Origin: JBHJGS01 sp050331575
GTDB taxonomy: Bacteria; Pseudomonadota; Alphaproteobacteria; Sphingomonadales; Rhodothalassiaceae
NCBI GenBank assembly: GCA_050331575.1
Contig: JBHJGS010000036.1
Coordinates: forward strand, 1 to 64,000
Direction: 5' to 3'
DNA length: 64,000 nt
Positions 8,171 through 17,375 of the stretch are shown here, piece by piece. How positions within the stretch are numbered: position 1 is the stretch's first letter; the number at the start of each line of letters is the position of its first letter. Position numbers and translations under genes: made by a program. A model generated the notes under the pieces. That model saw only the letters and a list, made by a program, of their open reading frames with translations. It did not search any database and was not told the DNA's origin.

Positions 8171-9323
8171 CTTCCGGTCTGAGCTGCTTGCGCGCGGTGA
8201 GCACGCGCGCAACCATGGGCTGCCGCGTGCGATGCTCACGAATGCGCTCGAAGCCGGCCTGCGTCAGCAGGCGCTTCAGTTCCGCTTTGGAGCGGGTGCG
8301 CCCGCCGCCCATGGCCAGCAGGTAGAGGCCGAAATAGGCATCGCTGATGCGCTCCAGTCCGGCGCTGCGGGCGAACGGTTCGGCGATCAGAATCACCCCG
8401 CCGTCCGGCAGCAGGGAAAAGACCCGCTGCAACAGCGCAGCGACGGTGGCATCGTCATGGTCGAACAGCACCCGCACCAGGATGACGATGTCCGCCCCGT
8501 GCGGCAGCGGGCTGGTCAAAAAGTCGCCGCCGATACTGTCAATCCGGCTGGACAGGCGCGCGGCCCGGGCCCGCTCCTTGGCGCGCTCAGCGACGGCGGG
8601 AAGGTCGAACAGCTGCAGCTTCAGGGCCGGGAAGCGGGCGGCCAACAGCCGCACGAAGCCGCCCTCGCCGCCGCCGATGTCCAACACCGTGTCATGCTTG
8701 CCGAATCGGTAGGCGCTGAGCAGCTCGGTGCGCACCATCGCCTGTGACCGCTCCATCAGCTCTGAATAGGCGGCGACTTGGTCCGGCGCCAGATCCGCCG
8801 CGTCGCGGTCGCCGGCATAGCTCCAGAATGCCGCCAGCGCGGGCTCCGCAACAGTGCCGGCCAGAAGCTGAACCGGATCGCTTAAGTCGCGGTAGAGCAG
8901 CTTGTGATGGGTCACCATCGCGGCAATGCCCGGGTCGCCCAGGGTCGCCGCGCCCAAGCCACCCAAACCGTAGCGACCGCGCCCGCGGCGGCTGATCAGG
9001 GTCAAGGCGCAGGCGGCCTCCAGTAGCCGCAGCATGGCTGGCTCGGGCAGGCGCAGTTCCTCAGCCAGCGTCGCCGCCGTCGCCGGTTCCTCGGCCAGGC
9101 GTTCGAACAGCTTCAGGTCGATGCACGCGGTCAGCACCTGAGTGTAGACGAAGCCTGCGCACAGATCGAACAGCGCGGTTGCGCGCCGCCGCACCATCGG
9201 CCGGGTCAGCGGGAAGGCGCTGGCCCAGCGGCGAAACCGGGCCGAGCGCACCAAGCGGTCGCGCCCGCTCAGCCACACATTGCGCACGGCGCTGAGCGGG
9301 CCACCCCGCCGCTGTGTCCGCAA
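8166..9323 (-). CDS. crtF: Hydroxyneurosporene/demethylspheroidene O-methyltransferase
   Basis: CrtF methylates the tertiary hydroxyl that CrtC adds to acyclic carotenoids, using S-adenosylmethionine. The 385-residue protein has an N-terminal helical dimerisation region (CAGFVYTQVLTACIDLKLF) and a C-terminal SAM fold with VLDIGGGEGGFVRLL at about 225. The start is taken as TTG at 9323 because GGAGG lies seven bases upstream and 17 bp separate it from crtE; a later start would cut conserved residues. Confidence 0.92.
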   Translation of the reverse strand: MRTQRRGGPLSAVRNVWLSGRDRLVRSARFRRWASAFPLTRPMVRRRATALFDLCAGFVYTQVLTACIDLKLFERLAEEPATAATLAEELRLPEPAMLRLLEAACALTLISRRGRGRYGLGGLGAATLGDPGIAAMVTHHKLLYRDLSDPVQLLAGTVAEPALAAFWSYAGDRDAADLAPDQVAAYSELMERSQAMVRTELLSAYRFGKHDTVLDIGGGEGGFVRLLAARFPALKLQLFDLPAVAERAKERARAARLSSRIDSIGGDFLTSPLPHGADIVILVRVLFDHDDATVAALLQRVFSLLPDGGVILIAEPFARSAGLERISDAYFGLYLLAMGGGRTRSKAELKRLLTQAGFERIREHRTRQPMVARVLTARKQLRPEV

Positions 9324-9340
9324 CAGCCCCTCCGCAGGCG

Positions 9341-10213
9341 TCAGGCCGCGAGTTCCCAGATTTTCTGGGGCAGGAATTTCTGGGTCTCCGCGCGCATCTG
9401 GGCGGCCAGAGCATCGCGGCCCGGGCAGGCGGGGATTTCATCCATCGCCGCCTGCACCAGGCCTTCCAGCCGGGCCACCGCACCGGGCAGGCCCAGCATG
9501 ATCGCGGCGTTGGGCCGGCCCAGCGCCTTGTCCCGACCGACCGGCTTGCCAAGCTCTTCGGCCTTGCCGGCGACATCGCGAATATCGTCAGCGACCTGAT
9601 AGGCCTCGCCCAGCTTGTCGCCGAACGCGCGCCACGCTTCCGGGTCGGTGGCGCCGGCGGACGCCGCCCCGGCCACCGCCGCACCGGAGAATAGCGCACC
9701 GGTCTTGGCCTCATGATAGGCGGACAGATCCGCCCGGGGTTCGCATTCCCAGGCCTGGCCCGCGGCGATGCCCATGGGCATGCCGACGGCCCGGCTCAGC
9801 ACCTGCAACAGCGCAGCCAGCCGCTGCGGCACCGCAATAGCGCCGTGCGCGATGGTGTCAAAGGCCATGACGATCAGGGCATCGCCGGCCAGGACCGCCA
9901 GCCGCTCGTCAAAGGCGCGATGCACGGACGGTTTGCCGCGACGCATTTCCGCATCGTCAAAGCACGGCAGGTCGTCATGCACCAAAGAGGCGCAATGCAG
10001 CAGCTCGATCGCCGCTGCCGCCGCGGCCGCGGCCTTGGGATGATCATTGCCGCACGCCGCGGACACCGCCAGGCACAGACGCGGGCGGATCCGCTGACCG
10101 CCGGGAAAAACCGCATAGCGCATGGCAGCGCCCAGCCTGGGCGGGGCGCCGGGGCCTTCCCCCCGGTCCAGCGCTTCGCTTAGGGTTTGCTCCACACACG
10201 CCATCGCGTCCAT
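9341..10213 (-). CDS. crtE: Geranylgeranyl diphosphate synthase
   Basis: Makes C20 prenyl diphosphate for carotenoids and the bacteriochlorophyll tail. Two aspartate-rich motifs are clear: LVHDDLPCFDDAE (first DDxxD type) and the second around VADDIRDV. The ATG at 10213 (MDAMACVEQTL) has GGGAGG just before it and gives 290 residues, the normal size. A GTG at 10261 would lengthen it but lies inside the operator sequence and is rejected. Confidence 0.93.
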   Translation of the reverse strand: MDAMACVEQTLSEALDRGEGPGAPPRLGAAMRYAVFPGGQRIRPRLCLAVSAACGNDHPKAAAAAAAAIELLHCASLVHDDLPCFDDAEMRRGKPSVHRAFDERLAVLAGDALIVMAFDTIAHGAIAVPQRLAALLQVLSRAVGMPMGIAAGQAWECEPRADLSAYHEAKTGALFSGAAVAGAASAGATDPEAWRAFGDKLGEAYQVADDIRDVAGKAEELGKPVGRDKALGRPNAAIMLGLPGAVARLEGLVQAAMDEIPACPGRDALAAQMRAETQKFLPQKIWELAA

Positions 10214-10242
10214 GTCCTGCCTCCCGCGTCGGTCCGCCTCAG

Positions 10243-10286
10243 TGTCAATTTCAATTGTCACACAGAACTGTCAACTTGTATAGACA
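10243..10286. promoter_or_regulatory. crtE-crtD divergent control region with tandem PpsR/CrtJ-type sites
   Basis: TGTCAATTTCAATTGTCA (10243-10260, one base off the TGT-N12-ACA rule) and TGTCAACTTGTATAGACA (10269-10286, perfect) are again 8 bp apart. On the plus strand TTGTCA (10255-10260) and TATAGA (10279-10284) could serve crtD; on the minus strand TTGACA (10274-10269) could serve crtE. One repressor pair would thus govern both carotenoid directions. Confidence 0.8.
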
Positions 10287-10298
10287 GTTTTCCACATC

Positions 10299-11777
10299 AT
10301 GACCCGATCCCGCACCCTCTCCGTTATCATCATCGGCGCCGGCATGGGCGGCCTGACCGCCGCCGTGCGCCTGGCCGCGGCCGGCTATCGCGTCACAGTT
10401 CTGGAGAAGGAGGCGCGGCCCGGCGGCAAGGTCCGACAGCTCCAGGTCGGCGGGCGCGGCGTCGACTCCGGACCGACGGTGTTCACCATGCGCCGCGTGT
10501 TCGACGGCCTGTTCGAGCAAATCGGCGAACGACTCGATGACCATCTGACCCTGGTGCCGGCCGATCGCCTGGCCCGCCATGTCTGGCACCGCTCTGAGAT
10601 CCTGGATCTGTATGCCGATGTGGACCGCTCCGCCGATGCCATCGCCGCCTTCGCCGGCGCGCGCGAGGCAGACGGCTATCGCCGCTTCCTGGCCAAAGCG
10701 CGCCAGACGCTGGCGTTGTTGGAACCGCGCTTCATGTGCCAGGCCAATCCCTCCAAGCTGGGGGTCTTGCTCAGCCTGTCGGTGCCTCAGTTGATTGCGG
10801 TGACGCCGAAGCATTCGCTTTGGGGCGCCGTGTCGCGCTATTTCAAGGATCCGCGCTTGCGTCAACTGTTCGGACGCTATGCCACCTATACCGGCTCTTC
10901 GCCGTTTCAGGCGTCAGAAACCCTGATGCTGATCGCGCAGGTGGAGCAGCAGGGCGTGTGGATGGTCGAGGGCGGCATGATCCGCCTGCCCCAGATGCTG
11001 GCGGGTCTGGCAGACCGATTCGGCGCGGAGATCCGCACCGGCTGTGGCGCCGCTGAGATCACCACCGCCAATGGCCGGGTCAGCGGCGTCGTCACCGAGG
11101 CCGGCGAGCATCTGGCTGCCGATGCGGTCATTGCCAATGTCGATGCCAATGCCTTGGCCAGCGGCCGGTTCGGTGCCGCCGCGGCCCGGGTGGTCCGGCC
11201 GGTGCCGGCGTCTCAGCGGTCTTTATCTGTGCTGGCCTATGCATTGAGCGGGCGGGCCCACGGCTTGGATCTGCACCGCCACACGGTCTTTTTCAGCCGC
11301 GACTATCGCGCGGAATTCCGGTCTTTGTTCGGCCAGAGGCAATTGGCGTCGGAGCCGTCGATCTATCTGTGCGCGCAAGATCGCGGCGAAGACGGCATCG
11401 CCCCGGCTGACCGGTCGGAACGCTTTCTGGCGCTGATCAATGCTCCGGCCACCGGCGATCGGAACGCATTCGGCCCGGATGTGACGGACCAGTGGCAGCG
11501 GCATCTTTCAGAGCGGCTGGCGGCGTGCGGCCTGGATCTGACCATTGAACAGGCACAGGTGACCACGCCGGCAGGCTTTGACACGCTGTTCCCGGCCACC
11601 GGCGGGGCGCTCTACGGCCGCGCCACGCACGGCACCTTCGCCTCCTTTGCGCGGCCCAATTTGCGCACGCGCCTGCCGGGGCTCTATCTAGCGGGGGGCA
11701 GCGTGCATCCCAGCGCCGGCGTGCCGATGGCGGCCTTATCGGGAAGGATGGCGGCAGAATGCGTGATGACGGACTGA
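10299..11777 (+). CDS. crtD: Methoxyneurosporene (hydroxyneurosporene) dehydrogenase
   Basis: CrtD introduces the C-3,4 double bond into hydroxylated or methoxylated acyclic carotenoids. The 492-residue flavoprotein has the FAD motif IIIGAGMGGLTAAVRLAAAG at residues 9-28, the E-K-E sugar-binding end, and the C-terminal YLAGGSVHPSAGVPMA of the phytoene-desaturase family. No clear ribosome-binding site lies before the ATG, and the likely -10 is only about 14 bases upstream, so the mRNA may be almost leaderless. It overlaps crtC by 19 bp. Confidence 0.93.
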   Translation: MTRSRTLSVIIIGAGMGGLTAAVRLAAAGYRVTVLEKEARPGGKVRQLQVGGRGVDSGPTVFTMRRVFDGLFEQIGERLDDHLTLVPADRLARHVWHRSEILDLYADVDRSADAIAAFAGAREADGYRRFLAKARQTLALLEPRFMCQANPSKLGVLLSLSVPQLIAVTPKHSLWGAVSRYFKDPRLRQLFGRYATYTGSSPFQASETLMLIAQVEQQGVWMVEGGMIRLPQMLAGLADRFGAEIRTGCGAAEITTANGRVSGVVTEAGEHLAADAVIANVDANALASGRFGAAAARVVRPVPASQRSLSVLAYALSGRAHGLDLHRHTVFFSRDYRAEFRSLFGQRQLASEPSIYLCAQDRGEDGIAPADRSERFLALINAPATGDRNAFGPDVTDQWQRHLSERLAACGLDLTIEQAQVTTPAGFDTLFPATGGALYGRATHGTFASFARPNLRTRLPGLYLAGGSVHPSAGVPMAALSGRMAAECVMTD

Positions 11778-12700
11778 GCTTTGAGGCTGAGGTGCCGCCC
11801 GGCGGCTATCACTGGTGGTATGTCGACGCGATCTCCGACGACAGGCGCCAGGCGCTGTCGGTGATTGCCTTCATCGGCAGCGTGTTTTCGCCCTATTATG
11901 CCTGGTCGGGCCGCAGCCGCCCGCGCAATCATGTCGCCATCAATGTGGCGCTTTATACGCCGCGTCGCTGCTTGTGGGCGATGACCGAACGCGGTGAGGC
12001 AGCCCTGGATCACGGGCCGGATCATTTCCAGGTCGGCCGCTCCCGTCTAGACTGGGACGGCACCAAACTGACCCTCAGCCTGGACGAGATCACCGCGCCG
12101 ATCCCGCAACGCCTGAAGGGCACGGTGACCGTCCAGGCCGCGCAATTTCAATCCCGCCAGCACGTCCTGGATGCCGCTGGCCGGCATCGCTGGGGCCCGA
12201 TCGCGCCATGCGCCCGGATCGAGGTGGACATGCTGTCCCCGGCAACCCGCTGGTCCGGCCACGGCTATGTTGACAACAATGGCGGCGACGAGCCGATGGA
12301 ACAGGGGTTTCAGCGCTGGGACTGGTCCCGCGCGGCCCTGCCCGACGGCGATACCGCGATCCTCTACAATGTCACCCGGCGCGACGGCACAGCCCAGACG
12401 CTGGGCCTGCGCTATTCGGCCAAGGGCGAGGAGATGCTGTTCGAGGCGCCACCGGAGGTCAGCCTGCCCAGGACCTTTTGGCGCCTCGAGCGGCGCACCC
12501 AGACCGATCGGGGCGCCCCGGCCAAGCTGCTGCGCACGGTGGAGGATTCGCCTTTCTATGCCCGCTCTGTCCTGTCCGCCCCGCTGCTGGGCGAAGCGGT
12601 GACGGCGATGCACGAGAGCCTGGACCTTGACCGGTTCCGCTCCCCGGTGGTGCGCGCCTTGCTACCCTGGCGCATGCCGCGCGGCTGGTGGTGGGGCTAA
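11759..12700 (+). CDS. crtC: Acyclic carotenoid 1,2-hydratase (hydroxyneurosporene synthase)
   Basis: CrtC adds water to the terminal double bond of neurosporene or lycopene. It has 313 residues and starts MRDDGLSFEAEVPPGGYHWW, with VIAFIGSVFSPYYAWSGR and the later GYVDNNGGDEPMEQGFQRW block, all typical of the family. Its ATG lies inside the crtD end (19-bp overlap), so the two are co-transcribed. With crtD and crtF it gives the spheroidene or spirilloxanthin branch; crtA, crtI and crtB are not in the window, so the end product cannot be told. Confidence 0.93.
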   Translation: MRDDGLSFEAEVPPGGYHWWYVDAISDDRRQALSVIAFIGSVFSPYYAWSGRSRPRNHVAINVALYTPRRCLWAMTERGEAALDHGPDHFQVGRSRLDWDGTKLTLSLDEITAPIPQRLKGTVTVQAAQFQSRQHVLDAAGRHRWGPIAPCARIEVDMLSPATRWSGHGYVDNNGGDEPMEQGFQRWDWSRAALPDGDTAILYNVTRRDGTAQTLGLRYSAKGEEMLFEAPPEVSLPRTFWRLERRTQTDRGAPAKLLRTVEDSPFYARSVLSAPLLGEAVTAMHESLDLDRFRSPVVRALLPWRMPRGWWWG

Positions 12701-12745
12701 GCCTGCCTCTGGCATCGGTCCCCTCGCCGCGCTATCCCTGAGACC

Positions 12746-14479
12746 ATGTCCGACACCGCCTATCGCGTTCTCGCCCGCAAATATCGCCCCCAGACCTTTG
12801 CCGAGCTGATCGGCCAGGAGGCGATGGTGCGCACGCTGGCCAACGCCTTCCGCACCGGCCGGCTGGCGCAAGGCTTCATGCTCACCGGCGTGCGCGGCGT
12901 GGGCAAGACCACCACCGCGCGGATCATCGCCAAGGGGCTCAATTGCCTGACCGCCGAGGGGCCGACCACAGAGCCCTGCGGCCGGTGCGACAATTGCCTT
13001 GGCATCGCCGAGTCGCGGCATTTCGATGTGCTGGAAATGGATGCTGCCAGCCACACCGGCGTGGAGGATATCCGCGACATCATCGACGGCGTGCGCTATG
13101 CGCCGCAGGCGGCGCGCTTCAAGGTCTATATCATCGACGAAGTGCATATGCTCTCCAAGAACGCGTTCAACGCCTTGTTGAAGACGCTGGAAGAGCCGCC
13201 GCCGCACGTGAAATTTCTGTTCGCCACCACCGAGATCCGCAAGGTCCCGGTCACGATCCTGTCGCGCTGCCAGCGCTTTGACCTGAAACGCGTCGACGGG
13301 GCGGTTCTGGTGGCACATCTACAGTCGGTGCTGGCGCAGGAAGGTCTGACCGCCGAGGAGGAGGCCCTGACCTTGATCGCGCGCGCCGCGGAAGGCTCGG
13401 TGCGGGACAGCCTGTCCCTGCTCGACCAGGCCATAGCCCATGGCGGCGAGACCATCGAGACCGGTGCGGTGCGCACCATGCTGGGCCTTGCCGACCGCAG
13501 CCGGGTGCTGGATCTGGTGCGCGCGGTGTTTGCTGGGGACACGCCGGCGGCTCTGGCGCTGCTGGACGAGCAGTATCAGGCCGGCGCGGACCCTGCGGTG
13601 GTGATGAACGATCTGTTGGAGTCGGTGCATTGGCTGACCCGGCTGAAGGTGGCGCCGGACGCCGGGGCGGATCTGCTGATCTCCCAGGCGGAACGGGCCC
13701 AGGGCGCGGATATGGCCAAGGATCTGGCCATGGCGCAGCTGACCCGCGCCTGGCAGATGCTACTGAAGGGCTTAGGCGAGGTGCGCGAGGCGCCCCAGCC
13801 GATGCAGGCGGCGGAAATGGTGCTGATCCGGCTGTGCTTCGCGGCGGACCTGCCCAGTCCCGCCGAGGCGGTTCGCCAATTGCAATCCGATCGTGGCGCC
13901 CCGGCAGTCGACGCCACGGGGCCTGCCAGCGCCGCACCGGCTGCGCCGGCAGGCCCCGTGGCATCGGCTGCCCCGGCACAAATGTCGGCACCGGCACGCC
14001 CGGCAACGGCCCAGGTGGTTGCTCTCAAGCAGCTTGAAACGCCGCCGGCCGCGGCGGCGCCGCCGAATTTTCAGGCGCTGGTGCAGTTGTTCGAGGACCG
14101 GCGGGAAAGCCTGCTGGCCTTCTTATTGAAGGACCAAGCGGTCTGTGGTCACTATTCACCCGGACGGCTGCTCCTGGGCTTCGTCAAGGCGCCGCCGCGC
14201 GATACCTTCAGCCGCATCAAGGCCTGCTTGGAACACTGGACCGGGCGGGACTGGCACGTGGCGCTGAGCCCGGAGGTGCAGGGCCGGACCCTTGCTGAGC
14301 AGCAGCAAGCCGAACACAGCAAGGCCAAAGCTGACGCGGCAGCCCACCCAGTGGTTAAGCGGATCCTGGAGGCGTTCCCGCGCGCGGATTTGCAGCTTCG
14401 GCCGGTTGACACGGCGGCATCCGGGGCGTTGATGGACGAGCCGGCCCCGGCACCGCCAGACGAGGATGATGCGCCATGA
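12746..14479 (+). CDS. dnaX: DNA polymerase III subunits gamma/tau
   Basis: Clamp-loader ATPase of the replicase, 577 residues. It starts MSDTAYRVLARKYRPQTFAE, has the Walker A GVRGVGKTTT at about 52, zinc-finger cysteines around PCGRCDNC, Walker B VYIIDEVHML and the sensor stretch LFATTEIRKVP. A Pro/Ala-rich linker (about 375-435) leads to a C-terminal domain as in tau. The next gene, ybaB, overlaps it by 4 bp, a pairing widely conserved in bacteria. Confidence 0.97.
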   Translation: MSDTAYRVLARKYRPQTFAELIGQEAMVRTLANAFRTGRLAQGFMLTGVRGVGKTTTARIIAKGLNCLTAEGPTTEPCGRCDNCLGIAESRHFDVLEMDAASHTGVEDIRDIIDGVRYAPQAARFKVYIIDEVHMLSKNAFNALLKTLEEPPPHVKFLFATTEIRKVPVTILSRCQRFDLKRVDGAVLVAHLQSVLAQEGLTAEEEALTLIARAAEGSVRDSLSLLDQAIAHGGETIETGAVRTMLGLADRSRVLDLVRAVFAGDTPAALALLDEQYQAGADPAVVMNDLLESVHWLTRLKVAPDAGADLLISQAERAQGADMAKDLAMAQLTRAWQMLLKGLGEVREAPQPMQAAEMVLIRLCFAADLPSPAEAVRQLQSDRGAPAVDATGPASAAPAAPAGPVASAAPAQMSAPARPATAQVVALKQLETPPAAAAPPNFQALVQLFEDRRESLLAFLLKDQAVCGHYSPGRLLLGFVKAPPRDTFSRIKACLEHWTGRDWHVALSPEVQGRTLAEQQQAEHSKAKADAAAHPVVKRILEAFPRADLQLRPVDTAASGALMDEPAPAPPDEDDAP

Positions 14480-14796
14480 ATATCGGCAAGATGATGAAGC
14501 AGGCCCAGGAGATGCAGGCCAAGATGGCTGAGATGCAGGAAAGCCTGGGCGCCATGGAAATCACTGGCGAGGCCGGCGCCGGCATGGTCAAGGTGACGCT
14601 GACCGGCAAGGGTGCCTTGAAGGCGGTGAAGATCGACCCCTCGCTGTTCTCCGAGGAGGAGGCCGAGGTGGTCGAGGATCTGATCGTCGCCGCCCATGCC
14701 GATGCCAAGGCACGCACCGACGAGAAGATGCAAGACGAGATGAAAAAGCTGACCGGTGGCCTTGGCTTGCCGCCGGGACTGAAGCTGCCATTCTAG
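14476..14796 (+). CDS. ybaB: YbaB/EbfC nucleoid-associated protein
   Basis: Small DNA-binding dimer of 106 residues, MNIGKMMKQAQEMQAKMAEM onward, with the family core VKVTLTGKGALKAVKIDPSL and an acidic EEAEVVEDLIVAAHADA helix. The ATG overlaps the dnaX stop. The usual third member, recR, is not the next gene here. About 80 bp without a gene follow, up to the convergent cca end. Confidence 0.95.
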   Translation: MNIGKMMKQAQEMQAKMAEMQESLGAMEITGEAGAGMVKVTLTGKGALKAVKIDPSLFSEEEAEVVEDLIVAAHADAKARTDEKMQDEMKKLTGGLGLPPGLKLPF

Positions 14797-14876
14797 AACG
14801 GTGAATGCCGTAAACCCGCCGGGGCGCTGGAGCATGGGTCGTCAGGCCGGAGAGCGCTTTGGTCGTGGCCCGAGCG

Positions 14877-16043
14877 TTACCCGGCCTGCCGGCACGCGCG
14901 GGCCAGCAGCGCCTGCTTATCCAGTGAAAAGCGAGAGGCGATCCAGGCCTCCTCGGCCTCGGCCAAGCACCGTCCCAGCGCCGGGCCCGGTTTGACGCCG
15001 CGGGCGAGCAGATCCTGAGCGGTTAAGGGAAAGCGTGGCCGCTGCCAGCCGGCCACCTCGTTCAAGGCATCCTCCAAATCGACGGCATCGGCCAGGAGCA
15101 GCCGGTCGCGCACGCCCTCCGGCCCGATGCGATAAAGGGCGGCACTGAGCGGACGGTCAAGCGGGCCGATCGCGACCAGGAGGCGGTCGCGCTGGCGATT
15201 GGACAGCTTAAGGGCCCGGGCGCGCTGGTCAGCGGCCTGCGCATCGGGCAGAAGGGCTGCCAGCCGGCGTAACGGATCCGCCGCAACGCCCACCCGCGCC
15301 TCCGCGGTCAGCAGGCGTCGCAGGCCGTCTAGCCCGGCCTCGGGCAGGATCCGCGCCAAAATGCCCGCCTCGTGCATCGCCTGCAGCACCGGAAGCGGGT
15401 CCACGGCGGCGAGCAGTTTCAGCAGTTCCTCGCGCACACGCTCTGCGGACAGCCGGTCCAGACGCTCCGCCGCGGCGCGGCAGGCGGCCAAGCCGTCACG
15501 ATCCGGAACACCGGCTCCATAATGCGCATGGAAGCGGAAAAAGCGCAGGATCCGCAGGGCATCTTCTTTGATGCGCTGCTGCGCCGCTCCGATGAACCGG
15601 ACCCGGCCTGCCCGAGCATCGGCGATACCGCCGAAAAAGTCGGTCACGGTGCCATCAGCGGCCAGATAAAGGGCGTTCATGGTAAAGTCGCGGCGCTCGG
15701 CGTCGGCCCGCCACTCCTGGGTGAACGCAACCTTGGCGTGGCGCCCGTCGGTCTGCACGTCGCGCCGAAGCGTGGTGACCTCGAACGGCCGGGCGTTGAC
15801 GACAAGCGTGACGGTGCCGTGGGAAAGGCCGGTGGGCACGGCCTTCCACCCGGCCTGTTGTGCCTTGGCCAGCACCGCCTCGGGCAGCAATTGCGTGGCG
15901 ATGTCGATATCCTTGATCGGACGGCCCAACAACTGATCGCGCACCGCCCCACCGACCACTCGGGCCGCAGTCTCGCCAAGCAGCCCGAGCACCTCCCGCG
16001 CCCCGGTCCGCGCCAGCCACTCTGTGTCCAGCCGCTCCGTCAC
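14877..16043 (-). CDS. cca: CCA tRNA nucleotidyltransferase / poly(A) polymerase family
   Basis: Adds or repairs the CCA end of tRNAs. The 388-residue class II nucleotidyltransferase shows the G-rich motif ARVVGGAVRDQLLGR, the metal-binding DIDIAT at about 44, and RRDFTMNALYL followed by DFFGGIADARAGRVRFIG. The start is the GTG at 16043, which overlaps the stop of the Nudix gene (GTGA); the open frame goes further upstream but only into that gene. Last gene of a three-gene operon. Confidence 0.93.
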   Translation of the reverse strand: MTERLDTEWLARTGAREVLGLLGETAARVVGGAVRDQLLGRPIKDIDIATQLLPEAVLAKAQQAGWKAVPTGLSHGTVTLVVNARPFEVTTLRRDVQTDGRHAKVAFTQEWRADAERRDFTMNALYLAADGTVTDFFGGIADARAGRVRFIGAAQQRIKEDALRILRFFRFHAHYGAGVPDRDGLAACRAAAERLDRLSAERVREELLKLLAAVDPLPVLQAMHEAGILARILPEAGLDGLRRLLTAEARVGVAADPLRRLAALLPDAQAADQRARALKLSNRQRDRLLVAIGPLDRPLSAALYRIGPEGVRDRLLLADAVDLEDALNEVAGWQRPRFPLTAQDLLARGVKPGPALGRCLAEAEEAWIASRFSLDKQALLARACRQAG

Positions 16044-16669
16044 GGCAAGGCGGGTTCTGACAGATAATGCGCCAGATTGACCAGCATCGCCGCGGTAGCC
16101 CCCCAAATCAGCGTGCCCTGATAGTCAATGGCGTAGAAATTCCGGTCGCGTCCGCGCCAGGCCATGGTGCGCAGCTGGTGATTGTCCTGGTCCAGCAGGA
16201 AGGCCAGCGGCACCTCGAACACATCGGCAACCTCCACCGGATCGGGCCGGGCGGTGAAGCCCGGGCCGATCAGGGCGACCACCGGGGTCACCGAAAAGCT
16301 GGTGGCGGTGCCATAAGGCGGCAGCACGCCGATCACTTCCACAAGGTCCGGGGTCAGCCCGACCTCCTCTTGGGCCTCGCGGATTGCGGTGGCGACCTGG
16401 TCGGGATCCTCCGGGTCGACCCGGCCACCGGGAAAGGCGATCTGCCCGGCATGGCGTTTCAACTGTTCGGTGCGACGGGTGAGCAGCACGGTCAGACCCT
16501 GCGGCCGGTCGACCAGGCCAACCAGCACGCTGGCGGAGCGGAGGGCCAGATTGGGCCGCCGCAGATCCGCCGCCTGTTCCGGATTGAGGTCCAGGTCGCT
16601 GATCAGCCTCGGGGCCGGAACCGCGCCGCTCAGCCGGCGCCGGATGTCCTGCTTGCTCAGCAGGGTCAC
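16040..16669 (-). CDS. Nudix hydrolase, CoA pyrophosphatase type
   Basis: A 209-residue Nudix enzyme likely to cleave coenzyme A or similar diphosphates. The Nudix box is complete: GGRVDPEDPDQVATAIREAQ followed by EEVGL, and the CoA-family LLTRRTEQLKRHAGQIAFPG lies just before it. The GTG start at 16669 overlaps the stop of the upstream DUF1285 gene. Translation is coupled on both sides (4-bp overlaps). Confidence 0.9.
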   Translation of the reverse strand: MTLLSKQDIRRRLSGAVPAPRLISDLDLNPEQAADLRRPNLALRSASVLVGLVDRPQGLTVLLTRRTEQLKRHAGQIAFPGGRVDPEDPDQVATAIREAQEEVGLTPDLVEVIGVLPPYGTATSFSVTPVVALIGPGFTARPDPVEVADVFEVPLAFLLDQDNHQLRTMAWRGRDRNFYAIDYQGTLIWGATAAMLVNLAHYLSEPALP

Positions 16670-17241
16670 TGGGCCGGCCCCAGGGGAAAAAAGTCTCCGT
16701 CGGACCACACGCCCAGATAGCGGGTGCCGTCGATCTCCTCTGGCTGCGCCAAGTCGACCAGGCGATACCACACCGGCCGCGCAATCAGCGCATTCAGGCC
16801 GCCGCGCACATGCACATAAGGGCGATCTTCGCCGGTGTCCGGATCATGCTCGGTCCAGATAGGGTGCTCCGCATCGATTCGGATCACGTCGCCGGTCTGC
16901 GTGCTGAGATAAAGCTCCGCCTGTTCCCCGGCGTTTTTATGTTCCAGTTCAATTGCCAGGAAGGCAGCGTCTTCCACCTGGATCCCGAGCTTTTCCACCG
17001 GGGTGACCAGATAGGTCTTGCCGTCATCATCGCGGCGCAAGACCGAGGCGAACAGCCGCACCATTTCCGGGCGCAAGATCGGCGTGCCCATATAGTGCCA
17101 CGACCCGTCGCGCTTAATGACCATGTCGATATCGCCGCAAAAGTCCGGATTCCATTTGTCGACAGGGGGATAGCGCTGGTCCGCCAACGCACGCGCTAAT
17201 TCGTCCAGCCTCAAGTTCGCCTTGTTTTCGCGCTCAACCAT
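16666..17241 (-). CDS. DUF1285 domain protein
   Basis: A 191-residue protein of unknown function. It begins MVERENKANLRLDELARALA and carries the conserved VDKWNPDFCGDIDMVIKRDG and GTPILRPEMVRLFASVLRR blocks of DUF1285. It heads the DUF1285-Nudix-cca operon, an order seen in many alphaproteobacteria. It is divergent from the moxR operon, with 134 bp between them for both promoters. Confidence 0.9.
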   Translation of the reverse strand: MVERENKANLRLDELARALADQRYPPVDKWNPDFCGDIDMVIKRDGSWHYMGTPILRPEMVRLFASVLRRDDDGKTYLVTPVEKLGIQVEDAAFLAIELEHKNAGEQAELYLSTQTGDVIRIDAEHPIWTEHDPDTGEDRPYVHVRGGLNALIARPVWYRLVDLAQPEEIDGTRYLGVWSDGDFFPLGPAQ

Positions 17242-17375
17242 GGCTTGGCTTCCTGTTGCTGCGAGGGATCGCTAGCCTCGCCCCTTGTGTTTACGCTTGG
17301 ATCCGGGCGAATGTCCAAGCGTGCGGGCCTCCAGGGCTTATGTGGACCGGGGCCTCTGTGTAAGGAGTATGGGAC

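Noticed and set aside
9061..9714. 217-codon frame across crtE/crtF on the same strand
   Set aside because: Lies in another frame of two well-identified genes; Arg/Pro-rich composition only.
10214..10261. GTG start for crtE at 10261
   Set aside because: It lies within the tandem operator and promoter; the ATG at 10213 has a good ribosome-binding site and gives the family length.
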